From Psychromarinibacter sediminicola (GTDB lineage: Bacteria; Pseudomonadota; Alphaproteobacteria; Rhodobacterales; Rhodobacteraceae): a stretch of DNA of 64,000 nt. The position numbers and the translations under genes were made by a program. This document shows positions 8,219 to 17,045 of the stretch, in pieces. The notes under the pieces are model-generated. The model had not been told where the DNA came from and did no database searches. It saw only the letters and a program-made list of their open reading frames with translations. The stretch is taken from assembly GCF_029168335.1 (NCBI RefSeq), contig NZ_JARGYC010000009.1:1-64000 (forward strand), written 5' to 3'. Position 1 is the stretch's first letter; every line of letters begins with the position of its first letter.

Positions 8219-8467
8219 GTGCAGAAGATGTCCATCATCGTGCGGGCGGATTGGGATGACGAGGCCCAGGTCTGGGTCGCCACGAGCCATGACGTGGACG
8301 GGCTCGCGGTCGAGTCCGACACGCTCGAAGCGCTCAAGGACAAGGTGGTTGCGGCAATTACCGATCTGCTGGAGCTGAACGGGTTTGCCGGCGACGGCGG
8401 ACTGCCGGAGATTCCGGTGCACATCATGTCCGAACAGATGGCCCGCGTGCCGAACCCCCGTTTCTGA
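8219..8467 (+). CDS. HicB-like (DUF1902) antitoxin
   Basis: The small protein (82 residues from the GTG at 8219; 79 from the ATG at 8228) has the HicB/DUF1902 fold signature. This is a beta-hairpin IIVRADWDDEAQVWVATSHD followed by LAVESDTLEALKDKV, ending in a short tail. HicB proteins neutralise the HicA mRNA-interferase and bind DNA. The GTG is preferred because GGAGA lies 6 nt before it, whereas the ATG at 8228 has no well-placed ribosome binding site. The toxin gene follows after 4 bp, the reverse of the usual hicA-hicB order. Confidence 0.75.
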   Translation: MQKMSIIVRADWDDEAQVWVATSHDVDGLAVESDTLEALKDKVVAAITDLLELNGFAGDGGLPEIPVHIMSEQMARVPNPRF

Positions 8468-8471
8468 GACC

Positions 8472-8666
8472 TTGGCCGGTTTCTACAAAGACCTCGTTGC
8501 GATCCTGCGGGAGGCCGGCTGCACATTCGTGCGCGAAGGGCGAGGCGACCACGAAATATGGGAAAGCCCCGTGAACGGCAGGAAGTTCACGGTGGACAAG
8601 GGCTGCAAGTCCCGGCACACGGCGAACGAGGCGCTGAAGCAGGCCGGCCTGAAGAAGGCGTTCTAG
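8472..8666 (+). CDS. HicA-like mRNA interferase toxin
   Basis: This 64-residue protein reads as a HicA/YcfA toxin: FYKDLVAILREAGCTFVREG, then GDHEIWESPVNGRKFTV with the conserved catalytic histidine, then HTANEALKQAGL. HicA folds like a double-stranded RNA-binding domain and cleaves mRNA. The frame has no ATG at a sensible place, and the start is taken as TTG at 8472, 4 bp after the antitoxin stop. The rare start codon and tight spacing suggest coupled, low toxin translation. Confidence 0.75.
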   Translation: MAGFYKDLVAILREAGCTFVREGRGDHEIWESPVNGRKFTVDKGCKSRHTANEALKQAGLKKAF

Positions 8667-8693
8667 GCCGGCGCCCCCCCGCCGCCCCGGGGC

Positions 8694-8713
8694 GTATTTT
8701 CAACGAGAAGAAG
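8694..8713 (+). repeat. 20-bp intergenic word, copy A
   Basis: One of four copies of GTATTTNNNRCGAGAAGAAG in the window (others at 23452-23471, 30150-30169 and 30318-30337). This copy overlaps the final codons and stop of the WYL regulator on the opposite strand. Confidence 0.6.
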
Positions 8714-9380
8714 CGGCGGTGCGGTTGCGGTAGTCGATCAGGGTCTTGCCCTGTTCCTCGACGAAAAGGGCGGGGAGGGTGTCGCAGGTCTCGATCAGGT
8801 CGATGCGCAGGGTGGCGAAGTCGGCGGTCGTTTCGCACCAGCAGGTCACGGTCCAGACGCGGCCCCAGTAGTCGAGCTTCAGCGGCCGGATGGTGCGGGT
8901 CTCGGGCGCGGGGTCGTGGTAGACGACGCGCAGCTTTTGGCGGGCGCGGATCGCGGCGCGGATGCGGGGCATGTGGCGGAAGCCGGCGGCGGCGTCGGCG
9001 AACGGGTAGACGGCGAAGCCCCAGCCGGTGGGCGCGGTCGAGCGGTCCTCGGGCAGGACCGCGTCGATCTTCGACGACAGCTGCCGCGCGGCGGCGCGCA
9101 GCTCGTCGTCGCCGCCCTCGGCCACCGCCGCGAGGCCGAGATGCAGCGCCTCCAGTTCGGTCAGCGACAGGTTCAGCGGCGGCAGCGTGACGGGCGCGGT
9201 CATCCGGTAGCCGATGCCGCGTTCGCCCTGCACCGGCACGCCCGAGGCCATCAGCGTTTCCATGTCGCGCCAGATCGTGCGCTCGGACACGCCCTGATCG
9301 GCCGCGAGCTCCGCCGCCTTGTGGTAGCGGCCGTCGCGCAGGGTCTGGATCAGGCTGTAGAGGCGGTCGGTGCGGCGCAT
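8700..9380 (-). CDS. YafY-type transcriptional regulator (HTH + WYL)
   Basis: The 226-residue protein starts MRRTDRLYSLIQTLRDGRYH, a typical HTH_11 winged helix, with the recognition region SERTIWRDMETLMASG. A WYL domain (about residues 125-200, with RVVYHDPAPETRTIRPLKLDYWGRVW) follows; WYL domains sense ligands or nucleic acids. The start at 9380 is chosen because upstream in-frame sequence has no protein-like character and the HTH begins there. It is divergent from tatA. The target is unknown. A copy of a 20-bp intergenic word provides its last codons. Confidence 0.85.
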   Translation of the reverse strand: MRRTDRLYSLIQTLRDGRYHKAAELAADQGVSERTIWRDMETLMASGVPVQGERGIGYRMTAPVTLPPLNLSLTELEALHLGLAAVAEGGDDELRAAARQLSSKIDAVLPEDRSTAPTGWGFAVYPFADAAAGFRHMPRIRAAIRARQKLRVVYHDPAPETRTIRPLKLDYWGRVWTVTCWCETTADFATLRIDLIETCDTLPALFVEEQGKTLIDYRNRTAASSR

Positions 9381-9612
9381 CGGTCCCGGGGTGATTCGCG
9401 GATCGTCGGGGCCGGGGTGGCCCGCATAACTGACAAAAACCTGACAGGAGACGCCGGGGCTGTCAATTTCCCGCCGACGCCGCCGGAAAAAACCCTGCAA
9501 AACCGGGCCTGCGCGTGTTTGACGCTTTCCCGCGGCCGCGGATTTCCCTAAAACCCGGAGACGTTTTGCGGAGCGGGCCGAACGGGATGAGGGCCCGCCA
9601 AGGAGAGACCCA

Positions 9613-9831
9613 ATGCTGAACAATATCGGACTTCCCGGCCTGCTGCTGATCGCCGTGGTCGTGCTGGTGCTTTTCGGGCGCGGCAAGATCTCGTCGCTGA
9701 TGGGCGAGGTCGGCAAGGGCATCACCGCCTTCAAGAAGGGCGTGAGCGACAGCAAGGAGGAGCTGGAGGACAGCACCGCCGCCGCGCGCGACGTGACGCC
9801 CGAGGACGAAAAGGAAAAGGACAAGGCCTGA
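9613..9831 (+). CDS. tatA: Twin-arginine translocase subunit TatA
   Basis: This 72-residue protein has one N-terminal membrane helix ([14 protein letters not shown]), the FGRGKI hinge, an amphipathic helix ([15 protein letters not shown]) and an acidic tail, which is the full TatA layout. TatA oligomers form the passage for folded proteins across the inner membrane. It is first in the tatA-tatB-tatC-DUF815 operon, preceded by AAGGAGAG. The Tat-type signal of the MsrB in this window is a likely substrate signal. Confidence 0.95.
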   Translation: MLNNIGLPGLLLIAVVVLVLFGRGKISSLMGEVGKGITAFKKGVSDSKEELEDSTAAARDVTPEDEKEKDKA

Positions 9832-9866
9832 TCGCCTTGTCCGCCTGACGGCGGGACATTCCTGAC

Positions 9867-10505
9867 ATGCTTGACCTCGGCTGGACCGAACTTCTTCTGA
9901 TCGGCATCGTGGCGCTGATCGTGGTGGGCCCAAAGGACCTGCCGGGCATGTTCCGTACCCTGGGCCGCTTTACCGGCAAGATGAAGAACATGGCGCGCGA
10001 GTTCCAGCGCGCGATGAACGACGCCGCCGACGAGGCGGGGATGAACGACGTCGCCAAGGACCTGAAGTCGGCGACCTCGGCCAAGTCGATGGGGCTGGAC
10101 AAGCTGAACTCGGCCGCCGACCGGTTCGAGAAGTGGGAGCCGGGGAAGTCCAAGAAGGACGCGGCGAAGGACGCTGCCAAGGACAAGGCGGGCGAGGCGG
10201 CCGAGGCGGCCGGAGAGCCGGGCAAGCCGAAGGCGGAGGCCGAGAAGGGGCCGGAGACGCAGAAGCTGTCCGAGGAGCGCGCCGAGCAGGCCCGGAAGAT
10301 CCGCGAGAGCGCGGCGAAGAAGGCCGAGGAACGGCGCGCGGCCGCCGCTGCGGCCGATGCCGCCGAGACGGCGCCCGAGCCAGAACCCGGGCCGGAACCC
10401 GAGGAGGCGCCCGGCGACGCCCCGGGCCGGTCCGCCGCCGCCAAGACCAAGACACCGGCCGCTGACGCGCCGGCCCCGCCCGCAGCCGGGAGCAAGAGCG
10501 AATGA
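9867..10505 (+). CDS. tatB: Twin-arginine translocase subunit TatB
   Basis: TatB (212 residues) begins [22 protein letters not shown] with the glutamate in the first helix that distinguishes TatB from TatA, then an amphipathic helix. The rest is a long Lys/Glu/Ala-rich and then Pro/Ala-rich tail from about residue 80, longer than in E. coli (171 residues) and likely coiled coil. TatB with TatC binds the twin-arginine signal. The stop overlaps the tatC start by 4 bp (ATGA), indicating translational coupling. Confidence 0.93.
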   Translation: MLDLGWTELLLIGIVALIVVGPKDLPGMFRTLGRFTGKMKNMAREFQRAMNDAADEAGMNDVAKDLKSATSAKSMGLDKLNSAADRFEKWEPGKSKKDAAKDAAKDKAGEAAEAAGEPGKPKAEAEKGPETQKLSEERAEQARKIRESAAKKAEERRAAAAAADAAETAPEPEPGPEPEEAPGDAPGRSAAAKTKTPAADAPAPPAAGSKSE

Positions 10506-11410
10506 GCGCCACCGACGACGACGAGATCGAGGCCTCCTCCGCTCCGCTGATCGAACACCTGGCCGAGCTGCGCACCCGGCTGATCCGGTCGGTGCTGGGC
10601 TTCATCGTGGGCATGGTGATCTGTTTCACCGTGGCCACCCCGATCTTCAACTTCCTGACCGCGCCGCTCTGCCAGGTGCTGGCGGCGCGTGGGCAGGACT
10701 GCGACCTGATCTTCATCAGCCCGCAGGAAGGCTTCTTCGTCGCGGTGAAGGTGTCGCTGCTGGGCGGCTTCATGCTGTCCTTCCCGGTCATCGCCCACCA
10801 GATGTGGCGCTTCGTGGCGCCGGGCCTGTACCGGTCGGAAAAGGGCGCCTTCCTGCCGTTCCTGGTCGCCTCGCCCTTCATGTTCCTGGCGGGCGCGGCG
10901 TTCGCCTTCTACGTGGTCACGCCGCTTGCCTACGACTTCTTCCTGGGCTTCCAGCAGTTCGGCGCCGAGGGCGAGGCGGTGCCGACCGAGGACGTGGCGC
11001 AGGGGCTGTCGGTGGTCTTCCAGGGTTCGGCGCAGGAATACCTGAACCTGACGATCAAGTTCATCGTGGCCTTCGGGCTGTGTTTCCAGCTGCCGGTCCT
11101 GCTGACCCTGATGGGCAAGGCGGGGCTGGTGTCGTCGAGCGGGCTGCGCTCTGTGCGCAAGTACGCGATGGTCGGCATCCTGGTGCTGGCCGCGCTGGTC
11201 ACGCCGCCGGACGTCATCACCCAGGTGATCCTGTTCGTGGTGGTCTACGGGCTGTACGAGGTGTCGATCCAGCTGGTGAAGCGGGTGGAGCGCAAGCGTG
11301 TCGAACAGCTGCGCGAAGAGGGCGTGCTGGGCGAGGACGAGGATCTCGACGACCTCTACGGCATGGGCGACGACGACGAGGAGGACCCCGAGCGAGAGGA
11401 CCGGTCGTGA
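10502..11410 (+). CDS. tatC: Twin-arginine translocase subunit TatC
   Basis: TatC (302 residues) has six membrane segments and the conserved N-terminal [12 protein letters not shown], the signal-peptide recognition site. It also has the glutamine/phenylalanine-rich [10 protein letters not shown] segment and [18 protein letters not shown]. The C-terminus is a cytosolic acidic tail of about 45 residues ([18 protein letters not shown]), longer than usual. The gene overlaps tatB by 4 bp at its start and the DUF815 gene by 4 bp at its end, so all four genes are one translationally coupled unit. Confidence 0.95.
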   Translation: MSATDDDEIEASSAPLIEHLAELRTRLIRSVLGFIVGMVICFTVATPIFNFLTAPLCQVLAARGQDCDLIFISPQEGFFVAVKVSLLGGFMLSFPVIAHQMWRFVAPGLYRSEKGAFLPFLVASPFMFLAGAAFAFYVVTPLAYDFFLGFQQFGAEGEAVPTEDVAQGLSVVFQGSAQEYLNLTIKFIVAFGLCFQLPVLLTLMGKAGLVSSSGLRSVRKYAMVGILVLAALVTPPDVITQVILFVVVYGLYEVSIQLVKRVERKRVEQLREEGVLGEDEDLDDLYGMGDDDEEDPEREDRS

Positions 11411-12246
11411 GCGACGACAGCCTGCGCCGGATCGCCGAGGCGCTGGAGCGGATCAGCCCGGCGCCGATGGCGACGCCCGATTTCTCGGCCGCCGATGCCT
11501 TTGTCTGGCATGTGGATCCCGACCGGCTGGTGCCGGTGCCGAAGGTGAACCGGGTGGACCTGCCGCTTCTGGTCGGGATCGAGCGGGCGCGCGACACGCT
11601 GCTGGAGAACACGGTGCAGTTCGCCAGGGGCTTGCCGGCGAACAACGCGCTGCTCTGGGGCGCGCGCGGGATGGGCAAGTCGAGCCTCGTCAAGGCGGTG
11701 CATGCCGAAGTTCTGGCGCGGGGGCATCCGCTGAAGATCGTGGAGCTGCAGCGCGAAGATTTGCCGAGCGTCGGACGGCTGCTGACCATCCTGCGCGACG
11801 CCGCGGCGCGGTTCGTGCTGTTCTGCGACGACCTGAGCTTCGGGCATGACGACCAGCACTACAAGTCGCTGAAGGCCGTCCTGGATGGCGGGATCGAGGG
11901 GCGGCCCGACAACGTGGTGTTCTACGCCACCTCGAACCGGCGCCATCTGATGCCGCGCGACATGATCGAGAACGAGCGCTCCACCGCGATCTCGCCCAGC
12001 GAGGCGACCGAGGAGAAGGTGTCGCTGTCGGATCGTTTCGGGCTGTGGCTGGGGTTCCATCCCTGTTCGCAGGACGAGTATCTCGCGATGATCCGCGGCT
12101 ATTGCGACGCCTACGGGGTCGAGATCGGCGAGGACGAGATGCGCGCCGAGGCGATCGAGTGGCAGGCGACGCGCGGCGCGCGGTCGGGGCGGGTGGCCTG
12201 GCAGTACTTCACCGACCTCGCCGGGCGGCGGGGCGTGGCGCTATAG
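11407..12246 (+). CDS. DUF815-family P-loop ATPase
   Basis: The 279-residue protein has a Walker A motif GARGMGKSS at residues 85-93, a Walker B-like RFVLFCDDLSF near 137, and the segment FYATSNRRHLMPRDM that marks the DUF815 family of AAA-type ATPases. The biological role is unknown. The start is GTG at 11407, overlapping the tatC stop by 4 bp (GTGA). DUF815 next to tat genes is a recurrent alphaproteobacterial arrangement, suggesting but not proving a link to protein export or quality control. Confidence 0.8.
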   Translation: MSDDSLRRIAEALERISPAPMATPDFSAADAFVWHVDPDRLVPVPKVNRVDLPLLVGIERARDTLLENTVQFARGLPANNALLWGARGMGKSSLVKAVHAEVLARGHPLKIVELQREDLPSVGRLLTILRDAAARFVLFCDDLSFGHDDQHYKSLKAVLDGGIEGRPDNVVFYATSNRRHLMPRDMIENERSTAISPSEATEEKVSLSDRFGLWLGFHPCSQDEYLAMIRGYCDAYGVEIGEDEMRAEAIEWQATRGARSGRVAWQYFTDLAGRRGVAL

Positions 12247-12271
12247 GCCGCTCCGACACCGCCGGCGCGTG

Positions 12272-14761
12272 TCAGGCGGCGCGGCGCCGGGCGGCGTGGC
12301 GCAAGTCGAGGAGCCGCAGCACCTCGTGGCGGCGCAGGACCGGGCGCGCGGTCGGGCCGTAGACCTGCTGCACCGGGCCCTGTCCCAGCCCCGGGATCAG
12401 GGCGCGAAGCTGATCGACCGCGGCCTTGGGATACATCTTCAGCGCCTCGGGGCCGGGATAGAAGCTTTCGGTCGCGGCGCCGTTGGCGCGGATCACGTGG
12501 TGCCGGGCGAGCAGCAGGTGGTGATAGGTGACCTGTCGTCTGCCCTGGGCCACGCGGACCGGGCCGGGGGCCTCGGCCAGGTGGCGGGCGCGGGCGAACC
12601 GGCCGGCGAGGGGCGCCGGCGCGTCTTCCAGCAGCATCGCGTGCTGCGGCGAGACGAGAAGCGGCGCGTCGTTGCCCAGCACGCCTTCGGGGATCAGCAC
12701 GGGGCGGTTCTGCGGCTCGGCCAGCAGGGCCTCGGGCCCGAGATGGCGGCGGCCGGTCCAGAGGATCGGCTGCGGCCCGGCATCGAGCGTCATCACCAGG
12801 TCGCCGGGCGTCAGCGTCTCGACGGGCACGTCGCCCCGCGGCGTGCGGATGCGGGTGCTGGTGGCGAAACAGGGCACGCCGGCCGAGCCCAGCGCCTGCG
12901 CGCCGTCGATCTCGGACGGGCTGACGCCCAGCAGCGTCAGGCTCTCGCCGTTCGGGAAGGACAGGACAGCGTTGCCCGAGCCGTCGTCGCTGACCGTGAT
13001 GTCCCAGGCGTTGACCGGGTTGCCCTCGTCGTCCAGCAGGCCCGACAGGTCGAGCTGGTCGTTGAAACTGCCGTCGTTGTCGTCGTCGCCCGTGTCGAAA
13101 TCGGTGATGACGTCGGCGCCGCCGCCGGATTGCAGGACGAAGATGTCGTCGCCCGTGCCGCCGGTCAGCGTGTCGGCCCCGGCCCCGCCATCGAGCGTGT
13201 CGGCCCCGCCGTCGCCCGCCAGCACGTCGTCGCCCGCCCCGCCGTCCAGGCTGTCGGCATCCGCCGCCTCCGGGTCGGGGACCGTGGTGAAGTAGACGTC
13301 GCTGACATAGATTGCCTGGGTCGCGGTCACGCCGTTGGCATAGACGATCTCGATCGAGGTGACCGGCCCGCCGATCTCGACCAGCACCGAGCCGTTGGCG
13401 TCGGACGGGTTGTCCAGCGCCGAGCCGGCGGTGATCGTGTTGCCGGAGACCGTGTCGTCGCCCTCGGGCGTCAGCGTGACGGAGACGGGATCGGTGCCGT
13501 TATAGGCGTTGACCGTCACGATGTCCTGGTGGTTGCCGGAGGCGAAGTCGATGTCGTTGAGGCGGAACGAGACGTTCTCGACCGCGCCGGTGACGGGCGC
13601 GCCGCCGGCCGCCGCGAAGTCGATCGTCGTGGTCGAGGTGTCGCCGTCGCCGTCGCCGTAGAGGTAGAGGTTGGAATTGGCGTCGTAATCCTCGCCGCCC
13701 TCGACATAGGCGGTGTCGGAGGTCTCGATGAGGAAGCTGGGATTGTTGTCGCCGTCGTCCGAGAAGGACACGCTGACCTGGGTGTCGCCGGTGGTCTGGG
13801 TGAAGCCGCCCGCGACATTGGTGCCGTCGGGGCCGACGGCGCTCCAGTCCAGGAACTCCTGGGAGCCGGTCAGGTCGCCGCTGCCGTCGTTGCCCTGCAG
13901 CGTGTCGTTGCCGTCGCCGCCCTCCAGCGTGTCGTTGCCCGTGCCGCCGGACAGAAGGTCGGCCGCGTCGCCGCCGCTGACGCTGTCGTCGCCGTCGCCG
14001 CCGTCGAGCGTGTCGGTGCCGGTGCCGCCCTCGATCGTGTCCGCCCCGTCGCCGCCGTCGATGCTGTCGTTGTCGGCCCCGCCGCTCAGGCTGTCGTCGC
14101 CCGCGCCGCCGTCGATCGTGTCGTCGCCCGCGCCGCCGCTGACGGTGTCGTCGCCGAGGCCGGCGGACACGCTGTCGTCGCCGCCCAGCGCCTCGATGGT
14201 GTTGGCGTTGCCGTCGGGCCCGTCGGCAAAGCCGTCGTCGACCTGGTCGTTCTCGGGGTCGCCGGTATAGCTGGCGTCGATGGTGTCGGCGCCGGACGTG
14301 CCGGTGACGACATGCTCGGGCGCCACGTAATCCTCGGAGGAAAAGGCGATGTCGCCCGCGCTGACGTCGGGGTTGCTGTCGAAATCGATGGCCGTGTATT
14401 CGCGCCCGGCGACCAGCGGGATCTCGGAGATCGTGTAATAGCCCGCGGCCGCGCCGTCCTCGACCTGCAGCGTGGCGATCTGGAAGACCTCTCCGGTGAC
14501 GCTGTCCTGGACCGTCCAGACCTCTTCGGCATCGACATCCGAGTTGGTCGAGATCGTGCCGTTCAGGTCGACATCGCCGGTGGCGCTTTCGCCGCCGTCG
14601 TTGTCGTCGTCGAGCGTCACGCCCTCGACGCCGGATTCGGGGTCGTCGACGACGATCTTGCCATCGGCCGTGGCCGGCCCGGTCCAGACGAAGCTGCCGG
14701 TGCCCTGCGGCAGGATCTGCCAGGGGTCGGCGTCGTAGAAGCGCAGGTTATAGGTGGCCAT
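12272..14761 (-). CDS. Large RTX calcium-binding protein with C-terminal Hint domain
   Basis: This 829-residue, very acidic protein has three parts. Residues 1-185 are an Asp-rich N-terminal region. RTX nonapeptide blocks of the GGxGxDxxx type lie at about 187-300 and 500-557, separated by a beta-rich domain at about 300-495. A Hint domain lies at about 625-780 (GVPCFATSTRI, VETLTPGDLVMT, GPQPILWTGRRHL, SPQHAMLL). There is no Sec signal. RTX repeats point to type I secretion and calcium-dependent folding outside the cell. The Hint domain could self-cleave or attach the protein; its nucleophile Cys is present. It may be a surface adhesin or biofilm protein. No type I transporter is in the window. 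Confidence 0.85.
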   Translation of the reverse strand: MATYNLRFYDADPWQILPQGTGSFVWTGPATADGKIVVDDPESGVEGVTLDDDNDGGESATGDVDLNGTISTNSDVDAEEVWTVQDSVTGEVFQIATLQVEDGAAAGYYTISEIPLVAGREYTAIDFDSNPDVSAGDIAFSSEDYVAPEHVVTGTSGADTIDASYTGDPENDQVDDGFADGPDGNANTIEALGGDDSVSAGLGDDTVSGGAGDDTIDGGAGDDSLSGGADNDSIDGGDGADTIEGGTGTDTLDGGDGDDSVSGGDAADLLSGGTGNDTLEGGDGNDTLQGNDGSGDLTGSQEFLDWSAVGPDGTNVAGGFTQTTGDTQVSVSFSDDGDNNPSFLIETSDTAYVEGGEDYDANSNLYLYGDGDGDTSTTTIDFAAAGGAPVTGAVENVSFRLNDIDFASGNHQDIVTVNAYNGTDPVSVTLTPEGDDTVSGNTITAGSALDNPSDANGSVLVEIGGPVTSIEIVYANGVTATQAIYVSDVYFTTVPDPEAADADSLDGGAGDDVLAGDGGADTLDGGAGADTLTGGTGDDIFVLQSGGGADVITDFDTGDDDNDGSFNDQLDLSGLLDDEGNPVNAWDITVSDDGSGNAVLSFPNGESLTLLGVSPSEIDGAQALGSAGVPCFATSTRIRTPRGDVPVETLTPGDLVMTLDAGPQPILWTGRRHLGPEALLAEPQNRPVLIPEGVLGNDAPLLVSPQHAMLLEDAPAPLAGRFARARHLAEAPGPVRVAQGRRQVTYHHLLLARHHVIRANGAATESFYPGPEALKMYPKAAVDQLRALIPGLGQGPVQQVYGPTARPVLRRHEVLRLLDLRHAARRRAA

Positions 14762-15150
14762 GGCCGGCCCCCGTGCCCACGCTGGTTGCCATCGTGTTGT
14801 CTGCCTGCATCTGCCTGCCCCAATTCTTGGTATATTGGTTATCGACGCCTGGGTCGGCGGCTCGGAGGCGACAATCGGACGGTTTCTTGATTTATTGTCC
14901 GGTGATTTTCCGGGAATTCATGGTTATCGGGCCGAACATGGCCGAATTGCGGCCGCGCCGTGCCGGACTCGCCCGACTGCGTCGTGCCGGTCGGGGTATC
15001 GGGGTCCGGATCGTGTCCGCGGGCGGTGGCGGAGCGGGCGGTGCGTCAGGGGGCTGTTGCGGGCCCGTTCCGCCCGTCCGGCGACACGACGGAGCCGCCG
15101 GTGTCAGGCCGACGTCACCGTCGCGCGCAGTTTCCCTGGCCGGGCAGGCG
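14762..15150. other. Intergenic region upstream of the RTX gene
   Basis: These 389 bp hold no recognised gene. The half next to the RTX gene is markedly A/T-rich for this genome (14810-14910) and contains the inverted repeat GACAAT (14870-14875) / ATTGTC (14894-14899) about 110-140 bp before the RTX start, a plausible regulator site. The other half is GC-rich and lies behind the stop of the NlpD-like gene. Confidence 0.4.
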
Positions 15151-16338
15151 TCAGTTCACGTAGGGCACCGGGTCGACGCTTTCGAACCCTTCGCGCACCT
15201 CGAAATGCAGGAAGGCGGGGCTGGTGTCGCGCACCTCGGCGATGGTCTGGCCGCGGGTCACCCGGTCGCCCTTGGAGACGGGGATGTTCTGGATGTTGGC
15301 GTAGACCGTCAGCAGGTTGTTGGCGTGGCGCACCACCAGGATCGGCACTTCCTCGGTGTCGCGGGTGATGGCGGCGATCACGCCGTCATCGGCGACCTTC
15401 ACCGGGGTGCCGGCGGAGGAGGCGATGTCGATGCCGTCGTTCTTGCCCTTGTCGTAGGGCCGGATGATCGACCCCGACACCGGCAGCAGGAGCCGCGCGG
15501 CGTTCTCTTCGCTGCGCTCCTCGCTGAGCGAGGGCGAGGGCGGCGGCGCGACCGAGGCGACCTCGTTCTCCTCGGGCAAGGGCTTGGAGGCGCTGGGCGG
15601 CTCGGGCGTCAGCGTGCCCTCGCCGGGGGCCGAGGTCGTCTCGGCCGTCTCGGGCGGGGGCGGGGCCGGCTGATCGTCGGAGGCGACGGGGATCAGCAGA
15701 TAGGCGCCCTCGCGCACGTTCATGTCGGAGCCGAGCCCGTTCCATTCGGCCAGCGAGCGGACCGAGACCTTGTAGCGCCGCGCGATGGAATAGGCGGTTT
15801 CGCCCCGTTCCACCTTGTGGCGGATCGGCTCGGGGCCGCTGCTGCTCTCCGGCGCGGGGCCGGCCGCGGGCGGGTCGAGCGTGGTGGTCTCCACTTGTTC
15901 GGGCGGATTGCCGCCGTCGACGCGGTCGAGCGCGCCGGAGGCCAGCGAGGTGATGTCGACATTGCCGTCCTCGCCCGAGGTGTCGACCTTGCGGGGCAGG
16001 GCGATGACCTCGCCCGCGCGCAGCGGCACGTCGGGGGCGATGCCGTTATAGTCGGCGAGTTCCTTGGCGCCGAGGCCGAGCCGGCCGGCCATGCTGCGGA
16101 TGGTATCGCCGCGCTGGGCCACGACGACCTGGAAATTCGGGTAGCTGATGATGCCGTTCTCGTCCGGCGCGGGCCGTCGTTCCGTCGCCAGGCGGGTGGC
16201 ATCGGTGGTGTCCAGCCCGCCGCTCAGGTTGCGCATGTCCACGTCGAAGCCGCCGCTGCCGCCGCTGCAGGCGGCCAGGGCGAGAAGGCTGGCCGTGGCC
16301 AGCAGAGTACGGAGGTTCAGTCGGCGGAAATCTGCCAT
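15151..16338 (-). CDS. NlpD-like lipoprotein: two LysM domains and degenerate M23 domain
   Basis: This 395-residue lipoprotein has a lipobox (LALAACSGG; Cys about residue 23). LysM domains at about 105-150 and 215-260 bind peptidoglycan. A Pro/Glu-rich linker and a C-terminal M23 (LytM) domain at about 300-395 follow. Several zinc ligands are missing: the HxGxD site reads NDGID and the HLH site reads FLHFE. That pattern is typical of NlpD/EnvC amidase activators, not active peptidases. The start at 16338 gives the correct lipoprotein signal. It is last in surE-pcm-NlpD-like, the same order as E. coli surE-pcm-nlpD. It likely acts in cell separation. Confidence 0.85.
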   Translation of the reverse strand: MADFRRLNLRTLLATASLLALAACSGGSGGFDVDMRNLSGGLDTTDATRLATERRPAPDENGIISYPNFQVVVAQRGDTIRSMAGRLGLGAKELADYNGIAPDVPLRAGEVIALPRKVDTSGEDGNVDITSLASGALDRVDGGNPPEQVETTTLDPPAAGPAPESSSGPEPIRHKVERGETAYSIARRYKVSVRSLAEWNGLGSDMNVREGAYLLIPVASDDQPAPPPPETAETTSAPGEGTLTPEPPSASKPLPEENEVASVAPPPSPSLSEERSEENAARLLLPVSGSIIRPYDKGKNDGIDIASSAGTPVKVADDGVIAAITRDTEEVPILVVRHANNLLTVYANIQNIPVSKGDRVTRGQTIAEVRDTSPAFLHFEVREGFESVDPVPYVN

Positions 16339-16381
16339 CGCTCGTTCCCCTGTCGCCCCGTTGTTGCCCGGGGCCGTCCTG

Positions 16382-17041
16382 TCAATCCTGTCCCAACCCC
16401 TCGACAAGGGGCACGAATCGCACCGGCGCCAGCTCTTCGTATTCAAGCCCAGCTTCGGATTTCGTAACTTTTATAAGCCTTTGGACCGCGTCCGACTGAC
16501 CCACCGGCACTACCATGATACCGCCCGTGCGCAACTGCGCCAAGAGCGGGCCGGGCGGATCCTCGGCCGCGGCGGTCACGACGATGCGGTCGAAGGGCGC
16601 CTGGTCGGGCAGGCCGAAGCTGCCGTCGCCGACGATGGTGGTGATGTTGGTCAGATCCAGCCGGTCGAAGACGCGCCGCGCCTCCTTCACCAGCCGACGG
16701 TGGCGGTCGACGGTGTAGACCCGGCGCGCCAGCTGGCTGAGGATCGCCGCCTGGTAGCCCGAGCCGGTGCCGACCTCCAGCACCTTGTCGCGCGGGCGCA
16801 CCTTCAGCGCCTGGGTCATCAGGCCGACGACGCCCGGCTGGCTGATCGTCTGGCCGCAGGCGATGGGCAGGGGCAGGTCGTCATAGGCGCGGCTGGCGAA
16901 ATGGCCCTTCACGAACAGGCCGCGGTCGATGAACTCCATGGCCTCCAGAACGCGCTTGTCCGTCACGCCCTTCGACCGCAGGGCGAAGAGGAACTGCATC
17001 ACACGTTCGGCGTCCATCATGTCGAAATCTACCATGGCCAT
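16382..17041 (-). CDS. pcm: Protein-L-isoaspartate O-methyltransferase
   Basis: The 219-residue product is a PIMT. It carries MRILF-type N-terminal helices ([20 protein letters not shown]), the substrate loop [15 protein letters not shown] motif [14 protein letters not shown] near residue 90, and [17 protein letters not shown]. It methylates abnormal isoaspartyl residues in damaged proteins so that they can be repaired. It lies 4 bp after surE, a classical stress-survival gene pair, and 43 bp before the NlpD-like gene. Confidence 0.93.
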   Translation of the reverse strand: MAMVDFDMMDAERVMQFLFALRSKGVTDKRVLEAMEFIDRGLFVKGHFASRAYDDLPLPIACGQTISQPGVVGLMTQALKVRPRDKVLEVGTGSGYQAAILSQLARRVYTVDRHRRLVKEARRVFDRLDLTNITTIVGDGSFGLPDQAPFDRIVVTAAAEDPPGPLLAQLRTGGIMVVPVGQSDAVQRLIKVTKSEAGLEYEELAPVRFVPLVEGLGQD

Positions 17042-17045
17042 GCGG

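Noticed and set aside
12269-14890. An 873-codon open frame on the + strand opposite the RTX gene
   Set aside because: Its composition (long Val/Gly/Asp/Ala runs) is the antisense shadow of the RTX repeats; the RTX gene explains the region.
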